A DNA stretch of 17,246 nucleotides, taken from the NCBI GenBank assembly GCA_002348545.1, contig DEBM01000044.1, positions 34,259-51,504 of the forward strand, read 5' to 3'. This stretch comes from Balneolaceae bacterium UBA2956 (GTDB lineage Bacteria > Bacteroidota > Rhodothermia > Balneolales > Balneolaceae). Positions 1-7,640 of the stretch are shown in pieces. Numbering within the stretch: position 1 is the first letter of the stretch; each line of letters begins with the position of its first letter. Under the pieces are notes generated by a model. That model worked only from the letters and a program-made list of their open reading frames with translations. It was not told the DNA's origin and did not search any database. A program made the translations under genes and the position numbers.

Positions 1-1920
1 GAACCATATCAAGGAGCTGCAACCGGAGTTGGAGGGATTCATCGGGATATTTTCACGATGGGTGCCCGTCCCATTGCTGCTTTGAATTCACTGCGTTTTG
101 GTTCTTTGGGTACCCCTAGAGTTAGATATCTATTGGATGGTGTGGTACGCGGCATCGGAGATTATGGAAATTCTTTTGGTGTACCCGTAATTGCCGGTGA
201 AGTTTGTTTTGATGAAAGTTATGAAGGTAATCCACTAGTCAACGCAATGAGTATTGGGATCGTTAAAGCTGGTGAAACAGCTTCTGCAATTGCAAAGGGA
301 ATTGGAAATCCGGTGCTTATTGTTGGCGCAAGTACAGGAAGAGATGGGATACATGGGGCAACTTTTGCTTCCGAGGAAATCTCTGAAGAAAGTGAAGCTA
401 AACGGCCAAGCGTACAGGTTGGAGATCCATTTACCGAAAAATTATTACTTGAAGCCAGTCTCGAAGCACTCCAAACAGGTGCAGTCGTTGGGATGCAGGA
501 TATGGGAGCGGCCGGAATCGCCTGTTCCTCCAGTGAAATGACCGCAAAAGGTGGCCAAGGGATGCGCATCAATTTGGATTTAGTACCTGCGCGTGAACCG
601 GGAATGACCGCCTACGAAATGCTTCTTTCCGAAAGTCAGGAACGCATGCTTGTTGTGGCTCATAAAGGGCAAGAAAAAGCCATCATAGATATCTATGAGA
701 AGTGGGATTTGCATGCTGTTGTGATCGGTGAAGTTGTGGAAGGTGATCATGTTACTTACTGGAAGGATGGAGAGATAAAAGCCCAAATTCCAGCCGAACA
801 TCTGGTGTTGGGTGGCGGCGCTCCTCAATATATACGAGAAACGAAAAAGCCGGCCTATCTAGAAGAAACGCAAAGCGCTGACCTATCCGACTTAACTCAT
901 CCTGAAAATCTAATAGAATGTTTGGAAGCCTTATTAAGCAGCCCAAACATAGCTTCTAAAAGATGGGTTCATGAACAATACGATACGATGGTACGAACCA
1001 ATACGGTTCAAGGTCCAGGGGCCGCAGATGCTGGAGTCATTAGGCTTAAAGGCAGTAAAAAAGGTTTAGTAGCAAAAACAGATTGTAATGGGCGGTATGT
1101 TTATCTGAATCCTCGCAGAGGTGGACAAATTGCGGTGGCTGAATCGGCCCGTAATGTAGTTTGCTCTGGAGCCAAACCTATGGCTATCACCAATTGTCTT
1201 AACTATGGTAATCCATACAAACCAGAGGTATATTGGACATTTAAGGAATCACTTGCGGGGATGGGTGATGCATGTAGGAAGTTAAACACTCCTGTAACAG
1301 GTGGAAATGTAAGTTTTTATAATGAAAATCCTGAAAGTGCTATATTTCCAACCCCGATTATTGGTATGCTCGGTGTAATCGAAGACGTTGAAAAGCATAA
1401 AATGTCTCCATCATTCAAAAATGAGGACGATATAATACTATATGTTGGTTCTCCGAGAATCGGTTTAGGTGGTACGGAGTATCTGAAGGTAATACATGGA
1501 TTAACTACAGGCGATGCTCCTGTACTTGATTTGGATGTAGAGCTTAAGGTTCAGCAAGTTGTATTACAAGCGATTACCTCTGGTTTAGTTACCGCTGCCC
1601 ATGATGTTTCAGACGGTGGCTTAGCTGTTAGTATTGCAGAAATGGGTATTTTCAGTTTATTAGGAGCCCAAATCGACTTGAGTGTTCTCTCAGGTACTGT
1701 TCATGAAATCTGGTTTAGCGAGGCACAATCAGGTATAGTTCTAACTTGCCAACCAAATCAAAAAGAGACCTTGATTAAGCACTTAGTTCAAGGTGGGGTA
1801 GAAGTCGTACAAATCGGGACTGTTCAAGGGAACGCATTGATGTTTCAGGGAGTTGGCTCGGTGAGTCTTGATCATCTTCATAGCATTTATGAAAGTGCGA
1901 TTCCAAAAGTAATGTCCTAG
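1..1920 (+). CDS. purL: Phosphoribosylformylglycinamidine synthase subunit PurL, 5'-truncated by window edge
   Basis: PurL is the ATP-dependent synthase subunit of de novo purine synthesis, converting FGAR to FGAM with ammonia supplied by PurQ. The reading frame is open from base 1, before the first ATG at 58. It begins with EPYQGAATGVGGI followed by RDIFTMGARP, a PurL signature, so the gene is cut and not started here. Later family motifs are DGIHGATFASEEI (about 343-381), VTGGNVSFYNE (about 1294-1326), the glycine-rich GLGGTEYL (about 1462-1485) and AAHDVSDGGLAVS (about 1594-1632). The visible 639 residues match the small PurL type (about 730-750 residues, with separate PurQ and PurS), so roughly 100 N-terminal residues lie outside. 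Neither PurQ nor PurS is in the window. No obvious terminator follows in the 83-nt gap to the convergent pabB. Confidence 0.96.
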   Translation, partial: EPYQGAATGVGGIHRDIFTMGARPIAALNSLRFGSLGTPRVRYLLDGVVRGIGDYGNSFGVPVIAGEVCFDESYEGNPLVNAMSIGIVKAGETASAIAKGIGNPVLIVGASTGRDGIHGATFASEEISEESEAKRPSVQVGDPFTEKLLLEASLEALQTGAVVGMQDMGAAGIACSSSEMTAKGGQGMRINLDLVPAREPGMTAYEMLLSESQERMLVVAHKGQEKAIIDIYEKWDLHAVVIGEVVEGDHVTYWKDGEIKAQIPAEHLVLGGGAPQYIRETKKPAYLEETQSADLSDLTHPENLIECLEALLSSPNIASKRWVHEQYDTMVRTNTVQGPGAADAGVIRLKGSKKGLVAKTDCNGRYVYLNPRRGGQIAVAESARNVVCSGAKPMAITNCLNYGNPYKPEVYWTFKESLAGMGDACRKLNTPVTGGNVSFYNENPESAIFPTPIIGMLGVIEDVEKHKMSPSFKNEDDIILYVGSPRIGLGGTEYLKVIHGLTTGDAPVLDLDVELKVQQVVLQAITSGLVTAAHDVSDGGLAVSIAEMGIFSLLGAQIDLSVLSGTVHEIWFSEAQSGIVLTCQPNQKETLIKHLVQGGVEVVQIGTVQGNALMFQGVGSVSLDHLHSIYESAIPKVMS

Positions 1921-2003
1921 GATAATTCAGTTAATTTTACAATGTGCTCGGATTCTATAAAGTTGAGGTATTTATTAGGCGCAAAAAATTAATGGTACAG
2001 AAT

Positions 2004-3488
2004 TTAGCCAATGACCCTTTCCAGCGCCGCTGCCTTTAACAAGGTTTCTTGCCATTCTAACTCTGGATCGGAATCACTAGTAATGGCACCACCCACTGGA
2101 TAGAATAACTGATCACTCTGGATAATGGCACTTCGGATGATCACATTAAAATCAAAATCATCAGTTGGGCTCAAATACCCAATGGCTCCGGAATAAATAC
2201 CTCTTTTGTATGACTCATACCGTTCTATAGCCTGCATAGCCGCAATTTTTGGAGCACCGGTCATCGAACCCATTGGAAAACTGTGTCGAATAGCATCAAA
2301 ACTAGTGTAATTTGGAGCTATTTTGGCATGTACTTTACTCACTAACTGATGTACCGTCCTAAAGGATTGGACCTCAAAAATAGGCTCAACATACACACTA
2401 CCTTTTTGGCCAACCCTATGTAAGTCGTTCCGAACTAAATCTACGATCATCAGATGTTCGGCCTTGTTCTTGAGACCTAATAATTCGCCTTTAATGCGCT
2501 CAAGTTCATCTACTTGGCTTCGTACCAGCGTTCCCTTAATGGGCTCTGACCATAAATGATGCCCCCGTTTAGCTAAATAACGTTCGGGAGAAGCCGAACA
2601 TACCTCTACTTCAAGTCCAGACGGAAGCTCATAATTGAAGTAGCTGGCAAAGGGAACTGGTCCGTAATCCCTCATCGCCCTGTATAGTTTAATAGAATCA
2701 CCTTTAATGGTATATTTTAGTGCATGAGAAAAATTCATTTCATAGTAATCCCCCTCATGAATATCTTCCTTCACGGCCTCAATGGTTCGTATATAGCGTT
2801 CTTTTGAAAGTCCTTCCAGCGGGCTAATGCTAAATTCCTGCGACTCCGTAGAACTGCCCATAAAGTGTTGCTGCAGTTCGGTCCACCGCTGCTTACCTTT
2901 TAACCATTCCATCTTATTTTCATGGTTATTTACCTTCTTTGAGGTGGGTAACTTCGCTAAAATTCCAGGTTCCATAAACCACAAATCGGCTGCTTCATAT
3001 AATTCGGGATGCCCACTTTTTAAGTTCTCTATGAGATTTTTTAAATCATAACCCAAATATCCGAACCACCAAGAATCTTTTTGGGCTATCTTTAAGGCTG
3101 ACCATAGGTCAATATTATCCAATAAAACAGAATACCAGATAGATTTTTCTCTGGATGATATTTGCCCCGATTCGTACTGTGAAAATTTATCATCCAGTTT
3201 ACTCTGTAGAGTTCTCTGCGTTGTACCCTGCATAACCGTCCAATCTAAGCTCGGGAAGACTTGAAGCAGGGTATAGGCTATGGTGCCCGCCACCCATAGT
3301 CGTTCTTTATACACCATAATTTGGCCCACTGGGAGACCCGCAATCCAATGATATTGACTTTCCCGATGTTCATTAAGTTGCGATTCCAATAAGACCATGG
3401 GGCCTACCTTTGGAAGCACAGATAGTGCGTTATCAATCGAAAAATGAGTAGCCAATGTAGTGAGGAAATTAAACGATTTCCCTCTCAA
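2004..3488 (-). CDS. pabB: Aminodeoxychorismate synthase component I (PabB-type chorismate-binding enzyme)
   Basis: This enzyme converts chorismate plus ammonia to 4-amino-4-deoxychorismate for the p-aminobenzoate branch of folate synthesis; the ammonia normally comes from a PabA glutaminase. The C-terminal chorismate-binding domain (about residues 225-494) has GDYYEMNFS (246-254), ASPERYL (299-305), PIKGT (316-320), VDLVRNDLHRVG (349-360) and GSMTGAPKI (407-415). The Lys in PIKGT is the PabB-type residue; anthranilate synthases usually have Ala there, so I favour PabB over TrpE. The N-terminal region is diverged but has a GPMVLLES segment typical of the family. The start is uncertain. The only near-full-length start is TTG at 3488, directly after an in-frame TAG; the first ATG is at 3398 and gives 464 residues. 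The TTG overlaps an inverted-repeat arm. No pabA or pabC is visible. The gene is divergent from pyrD and convergent with purL. Confidence 0.9.
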   Translation of the reverse strand: MRGKSFNFLTTLATHFSIDNALSVLPKVGPMVLLESQLNEHRESQYHWIAGLPVGQIMVYKERLWVAGTIAYTLLQVFPSLDWTVMQGTTQRTLQSKLDDKFSQYESGQISSREKSIWYSVLLDNIDLWSALKIAQKDSWWFGYLGYDLKNLIENLKSGHPELYEAADLWFMEPGILAKLPTSKKVNNHENKMEWLKGKQRWTELQQHFMGSSTESQEFSISPLEGLSKERYIRTIEAVKEDIHEGDYYEMNFSHALKYTIKGDSIKLYRAMRDYGPVPFASYFNYELPSGLEVEVCSASPERYLAKRGHHLWSEPIKGTLVRSQVDELERIKGELLGLKNKAEHLMIVDLVRNDLHRVGQKGSVYVEPIFEVQSFRTVHQLVSKVHAKIAPNYTSFDAIRHSFPMGSMTGAPKIAAMQAIERYESYKRGIYSGAIGYLSPTDDFDFNVIIRSAIIQSDQLFYPVGGAITSDSDPELEWQETLLKAAALERVIG

Positions 3489-3510
3489 CTAAGGATTGCT
3501 ACTGAGAGGG
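3480..3510 (-). promoter_or_regulatory. Inverted repeat overlapping the pabB start
   Basis: CCCTCTCA (3480-3487) and TGAGAGGG (3503-3510) are perfect 8-bp complementary arms separated by 15 nt. In a minus-strand transcript they would form a hairpin whose downstream arm covers most of the apparent TTG start codon of pabB (3488-3486) and the next two codons. A seven-codon ATG-initiated reading frame (3541-3518) ends seven bases before the upstream arm. The inverted repeat is seen directly; a role in translational control or as an operator is inference. Confidence 0.4.
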
Positions 3511-3585
3511 TTGAAAGTTACGCAAGGTAAAAACTATTCATTATACAAAATACCGCTTTTAGCGTTTTTTTGGACCTCTTTTATG

Positions 3586-3593
3586 TACCTTTA
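3586..3593 (+). promoter_or_regulatory. Candidate Bacteroidota-type -7 element for pyrD
   Basis: TACCTTTA matches seven of eight positions of the Bacteroidota -7 consensus TAnnTTTG and lies about 58 bases before the pyrD ATG, in the pabB-pyrD divergent gap. The nearest upstream TTG (3570-3572) is closer than the usual -33 spacing, so support is weak. Confidence 0.2.
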
Positions 3594-3651
3594 TGATACT
3601 TAGAACAGCAAGGTTCCTAAACAGGCAAATTTTTCGAGTTAAGCACTATCG

Positions 3652-4731
3652 ATGTATAAAAAACTTATTAAACCGCTTCTTTTCTTGATGGACGCCGAAT
3701 ATGCCCATGATTGGGCAATATGGATTGCTAGCAAAACCAATCGCTCAGATATTCTCCAAAATATAGTAAGCCGACTTTATGCAGTGGCTGATATGAAGTC
3801 AGATGAAAAAATTTGGGGACTCCACTTTAAGAACCCATTAGGTTTAGCCGCTGGATTTGACAAAAATGGAACAACCCCACGCACCATGCAAGCTTTAGGC
3901 TTTGGTTTTATTGAAGTAGGGAGTATTACAGCTAAATCCTCCACTGGGAATTCAAAGCCTCGCGCCTTTAGACTACCTAAAGATTATTCCTTGATAAACC
4001 GGATGGGTCTTAATAACCAAGGAGCAGCCAGGGTTGTAGAGCGGTTAAAAAAACTTAAATTGGACATTCCGTTGGGAGTAAACATCGCCAAAACTAATGA
4101 TCCAACTATTACGGGTGACGCAGCTGTTGAAGATTACATTGAATCCTACATTCTAGCCCAACAGGTGGCCGATTACATCACCATTAATATATCTTGTCCG
4201 AACACAGGAGAGGGTAAAACCTTTGAAGATCCAGGTGCACTTAGTGAATTGTTAGCTGGGATAAAGCAAAGAGCATTACGGGGAGGATTTCCCTCGAACA
4301 AGCTTAAAACATCCTATTCTTCTACCTATGCACATATTCCGACGACTGTAAAATTTTCAGTGGATACCACGCATGAAAACCTAATAAATTTATTAGAAAT
4401 TTGCGAAGATTATGGAATTGATGGCTATGTAGCCACAAATACCTCTAACAACAGAGAAGGGTTAGTGCACACTAAAAAAGAGCTTTCTGAGATAGGGAGA
4501 GGTGGGTTGAGCGGACGAGCTATTGCTAAGAGAAGTTTGGAGATGACACGTTGGCTTTCGGAGGAATTGTCGGGAGGCAAACCGATTATTTCTGTGGGGG
4601 GGATCGATTCAGTAAATTCAGCGCTAGAACGCCTTGAGGCTGGTGCTCACTTGCTACAAATATATACAGCACTCGTTTATGAAGGCCCAGGCTTAGTTTC
4701 GGATATAGTTAAGGCATGTGGTCGCAGTTAA
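3652..4731 (+). CDS. pyrD: Dihydroorotate dehydrogenase (quinone), class 2
   Basis: PyrD is an FMN enzyme that oxidises dihydroorotate to orotate in pyrimidine synthesis, passing electrons to membrane quinones. The class 2 assignment rests on the N-terminal extension (residues 1-50, MYKKLIKPLLFLMDAEYAHD...), which associates with the membrane, and on the 359-residue length, slightly above the usual 335-350. FMN and substrate motifs are NPLGLAAGFDKNG (61-73), IEVGSIT (87-93), RMGLNNQGA (117-125), VNIAKT (143-148) and NISCPNT (179-185), in which Ser181 is the expected catalytic base. SVGGI (314-318) and a final phosphate-binding region follow. The usual VKIAPD motif reads VKFSVD here (233-238), keeping the Lys and Asp but losing the Pro. 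The ATG at 3652 fits the family N terminus; I see no Shine-Dalgarno sequence. The gene is convergent with the SprE-like gene, 51 nt away. Confidence 0.95.
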   Translation: MYKKLIKPLLFLMDAEYAHDWAIWIASKTNRSDILQNIVSRLYAVADMKSDEKIWGLHFKNPLGLAAGFDKNGTTPRTMQALGFGFIEVGSITAKSSTGNSKPRAFRLPKDYSLINRMGLNNQGAARVVERLKKLKLDIPLGVNIAKTNDPTITGDAAVEDYIESYILAQQVADYITINISCPNTGEGKTFEDPGALSELLAGIKQRALRGGFPSNKLKTSYSSTYAHIPTTVKFSVDTTHENLINLLEICEDYGIDGYVATNTSNNREGLVHTKKELSEIGRGGLSGRAIAKRSLEMTRWLSEELSGGKPIISVGGIDSVNSALERLEAGAHLLQIYTALVYEGPGLVSDIVKACGRS

Positions 4732-4782
4732 CTGGGCTATGCGAAGTATAAGTGGCTTATAGTAGAAGTAATACAAGTAAAT

Positions 4783-7629
4783 TTATTTTAGCTCAGATAG
4801 ATCTATAACTACGTCACAAACTAATCGAACCGATCGGCCATTAATAATGGTGGGTTCAAATGAAACGCCCGATTCTAAACGGTCATTGATTGCATCTACT
4901 AAATCTGGACTGATCACCGAATTTGAAGCCGAGTCCACGTTCTCAAAACGATCGATAATGCCCCGTTCATTAATGAAAAATCGGTACTTCACTGGACTTA
5001 TGATAATCCTTTCAGGATAGGAAATACTTGATAATAGCACTTGGTTGCCCCCTCGAAAAGATGGTGAAATGTTAAGATCAATGCAGGATTGGTAGTCATT
5101 GATCGAAGAATTATCCTCTATTGAGTTGATTAAATCTGTCTTTTGCGAGAGCGAATTAATTGAAAAAGGCTTTATACTCAGCGAGTCGGTCATTACTGAG
5201 TTAGTCGAGATAGTATCGACCTGTGAGGAATCATTAAATGAACTATCAATCACAACGAAGTAGGGGCTTTTAGGAAGGATTAATTCCTGCTTTAAACGTA
5301 TTATGCCTGCATTTTTTACTGGATTCATGAATACTGAGTCATACACTGCTAAATAATTTCTGGCCATATCCCAGTTAGGGCCTTTGAAAGGGAATAAGTC
5401 GTACCAAATCGGTTCATTGAGTGTTGAATCTAACAAGGCAGATAATTGTTCATCTTTTAACGGGTCAAGTAGACTGTCTCCTAGGATTACTTCTATGGAG
5501 TCTTTAAATGCAAGTAGATTAGCATGGTCAGCAACCCAGCGCTCTTGTTCAGTTAGCCACTGGGATAGAGATTGTTGATACAAACTATCCAAGGTTATGC
5601 TCTCAATATAGGAAGTAAGACCAATACGATAGGCCTGTTCACCAAGAACTGAATTTTCTGCTGATATACCCCAGTTAAATAAAGAATCTATCTCAACCTC
5701 GATACCCATTTCAAAGTTGTTATACAATTGTCGAAACCTATCAAGTTCCGTTATTTGAATGCTGTTTTCATGCTCTATTGGAATTGAAAAACGTTCGGAT
5801 ATACGCTTTGCATAGACGGTATTTGGGAAGTTTTGAATAATAATAACTCCCAATTCTTTTGCGCGTTCTATTTGTTGATTAGTATAAGCAATCTCCGCCA
5901 GAGAGTATAAGGATACGGGGGCTACTTTGCTTTGAGGTCGCTCTGACCAAACTTTAGAAAAATAATATTCTGCACTATCGGTGTCATTTAGGTTTAAAAA
6001 AAATAGGTTTCCTATACCGTAGTAGTAGGTGGAAAGTCGTTCATGAGCAGAATCTTTGTCAGCTGGATCAAAAGGGATGTCACTTATGTCAACAGTATAT
6101 TTATTTTGAAGTTGAATGGCGATATTTTCATTTGTATAGCTCTCAAAATCGCTACTGTCCTGCGCCAAATTATTACGTGTGCGGGATTCAAAACGCCAAT
6201 AATCGGTCAGAATTCTTCCCATCCAAAGTGCATTGAACTGCTGAGCTGCGTCGGTACTAATTTGTTGGTCCAGCTCATTCAGGAATCCGCTATTAGAATT
6301 CGAGTTAGACCTTGGGTTTGACTCACGATCAATAGTAACAAGCGTATTTGCTCGATCTTCTTGCTCTTGTTGGAGGCGCTCGAGTTTAGCTAGTTGAAGC
6401 CGCTGTATTTCTAGTATCACTGAGTCAAACTGGGCCGATTCTAGCGAGCCCAGGTACAATAAACTATCTTCTAGTTGAATGTTTGATTTTAACTCTGTGT
6501 ATTCACCAAAAGATGCTGACAACTCTTGAGCATTAAAATATTCTGGTAGACTTTCTGAGGGTATGTCAATTCGTGCTGCGGAATCATAATAAGCTGCGGC
6601 GAGGCTAAAGTTGTTGTTAAACCGATAAATATCTGCAAGGGAATAATAGGTTAAGGCTTTAGTTCGTGCTTTGGCAGGAAACTGTTGGTCTCTTAATAGA
6701 TTTAAGAATATATTTTTAGCTTTTTCAGATCTTTCTCTCTGAAGTTCAGTAAGCCCTAATTCTAAACGAAGTTCAGCTATAAACTCGGTATTCTTATCAT
6801 CCTTAACCATATCTGATAAAACGGAATAGGCTTCATCGACTAAACCGAGCTGTCTCGCAACATCCGCTTTTTTCTTTTGAGCCTCGAATTGTATATCATA
6901 ATTAAAGTAATGGTCCGAAACACGGTCAAAGGCAGTGAATGCGTCTTGAGTGAACCCTTGGAAATCATTAAGCTGCCCTAGCAGAAAAAAAGCTCGTTCT
7001 TTCAATGCTTTACCAGGTAATGAAGCAGCCGTTTGCTCTAGCAATGGAATAGCTGCCTCATAATTTTGTCTTGCTATGTAAAGCTCTGCTAAAATAGTAA
7101 GTATTTGATCTCCTATGTTTTCTAACCACTGTCCATCATAGATAGCTCTTTGTTCTTCTAGGTACTGCACACCTTGGGTGTATAGTTCAAGCTCCATAAA
7201 TACTCTTCCCTTCCAGAAAATACCTTTCTGTTGCAATAAGGGATCCTGAGTAGTTAACAATAATTCATCGAATTTTTGATCTGCAGAAAAGTACTCTGTT
7301 CTGAAGAAGTAGGACTTACCAATTAATTCTAAGGCATTATCTACCCATTTACTTTTTTTGTGATCCCGTAAGATATCAGCCCCTTTATCAATGGTATTTT
7401 GGAGTTCTTGCATCCCAGCACCAAGTGGAGTTTGGTAGACTCTGATTGGAAGCAAAAAATTATACTTCCTGCTTTGTTCAGTACTTTTGGTATATCCCTG
7501 TTCGTAGCTTAATTGGGCGTTGTAGAAGGTATTGTAATAGGCATTAAAGTTAATAAATTGAGATGAAAATTGCCCTGAACAACCTAGCAGTACAAAACTG
7601 ATTAGTAATATTCGGGACATAATACGCAT
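4783..7629 (-). CDS. SprE/PorW-like TPR lipoprotein with C-terminal TonB-C-like domain
   Basis: This is a large periplasmic, lipid-anchored repeat protein. Residues 1-17 form a lipoprotein signal with a VLLGC lipobox (Cys17). NAYYNTFYNAQLSYEQG (29-45) and LWMGRILTDYWR (468-479) resemble conserved stretches of SprE/PorW, the lipoprotein needed for gliding and type IX secretion. TPR-like helical pairs can be read at about 96-160, 180-350 and 530-612. A charged helix likely to form a coiled coil (about 400-428) is followed by a Ser/Asn-rich linker (437-447). The last 78 residues start YPERI and contain FINERGII, SFEPTIINGR and a final VVIDL strand, in the order of a TonB C-terminal domain; I do not recall that domain in described SprE proteins. 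The gene starts 11 nt after pyk ends, so the two are probably co-transcribed; M4 (7620) is an alternative start. The family call is moderate, and a role in type IX secretion is inference. Confidence 0.72.
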   Translation of the reverse strand: MRIMSRILLISFVLLGCSGQFSSQFINFNAYYNTFYNAQLSYEQGYTKSTEQSRKYNFLLPIRVYQTPLGAGMQELQNTIDKGADILRDHKKSKWVDNALELIGKSYFFRTEYFSADQKFDELLLTTQDPLLQQKGIFWKGRVFMELELYTQGVQYLEEQRAIYDGQWLENIGDQILTILAELYIARQNYEAAIPLLEQTAASLPGKALKERAFFLLGQLNDFQGFTQDAFTAFDRVSDHYFNYDIQFEAQKKKADVARQLGLVDEAYSVLSDMVKDDKNTEFIAELRLELGLTELQRERSEKAKNIFLNLLRDQQFPAKARTKALTYYSLADIYRFNNNFSLAAAYYDSAARIDIPSESLPEYFNAQELSASFGEYTELKSNIQLEDSLLYLGSLESAQFDSVILEIQRLQLAKLERLQQEQEDRANTLVTIDRESNPRSNSNSNSGFLNELDQQISTDAAQQFNALWMGRILTDYWRFESRTRNNLAQDSSDFESYTNENIAIQLQNKYTVDISDIPFDPADKDSAHERLSTYYYGIGNLFFLNLNDTDSAEYYFSKVWSERPQSKVAPVSLYSLAEIAYTNQQIERAKELGVIIIQNFPNTVYAKRISERFSIPIEHENSIQITELDRFRQLYNNFEMGIEVEIDSLFNWGISAENSVLGEQAYRIGLTSYIESITLDSLYQQSLSQWLTEQERWVADHANLLAFKDSIEVILGDSLLDPLKDEQLSALLDSTLNEPIWYDLFPFKGPNWDMARNYLAVYDSVFMNPVKNAGIIRLKQELILPKSPYFVVIDSSFNDSSQVDTISTNSVMTDSLSIKPFSINSLSQKTDLINSIEDNSSINDYQSCIDLNISPSFRGGNQVLLSSISYPERIIISPVKYRFFINERGIIDRFENVDSASNSVISPDLVDAINDRLESGVSFEPTIINGRSVRLVCDVVIDLSELK

Positions 7630-7640
7630 GAGGAAATGCT

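Noticed and set aside
219..572. 117-codon open frame antisense to purL, and similar antisense or shifted frames across the window
   Set aside because: They lie fully inside well-supported genes, show no family motifs, and are explained as shadows of the real coding frame.
1921..2003. Expected bidirectional terminator between convergent purL and pabB
   Set aside because: No stem with a T-tract could be found in these 83 bases.
3554..3571. Small CGCT-TTT-AGCG hairpin followed by seven T, as a plus-strand terminator
   Set aside because: The stem is only 4 bp and no plus-strand transcript is expected to end there, since it lies between divergent pabB and pyrD.
6289..6321. Ser/Asn repeat (NSNSNSNS-like) in the SprE-like protein, as a tandem nucleotide repeat
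   Set aside because: The codons vary and the stretch is short; it looks like a flexible linker rather than a slippage-prone repeat.
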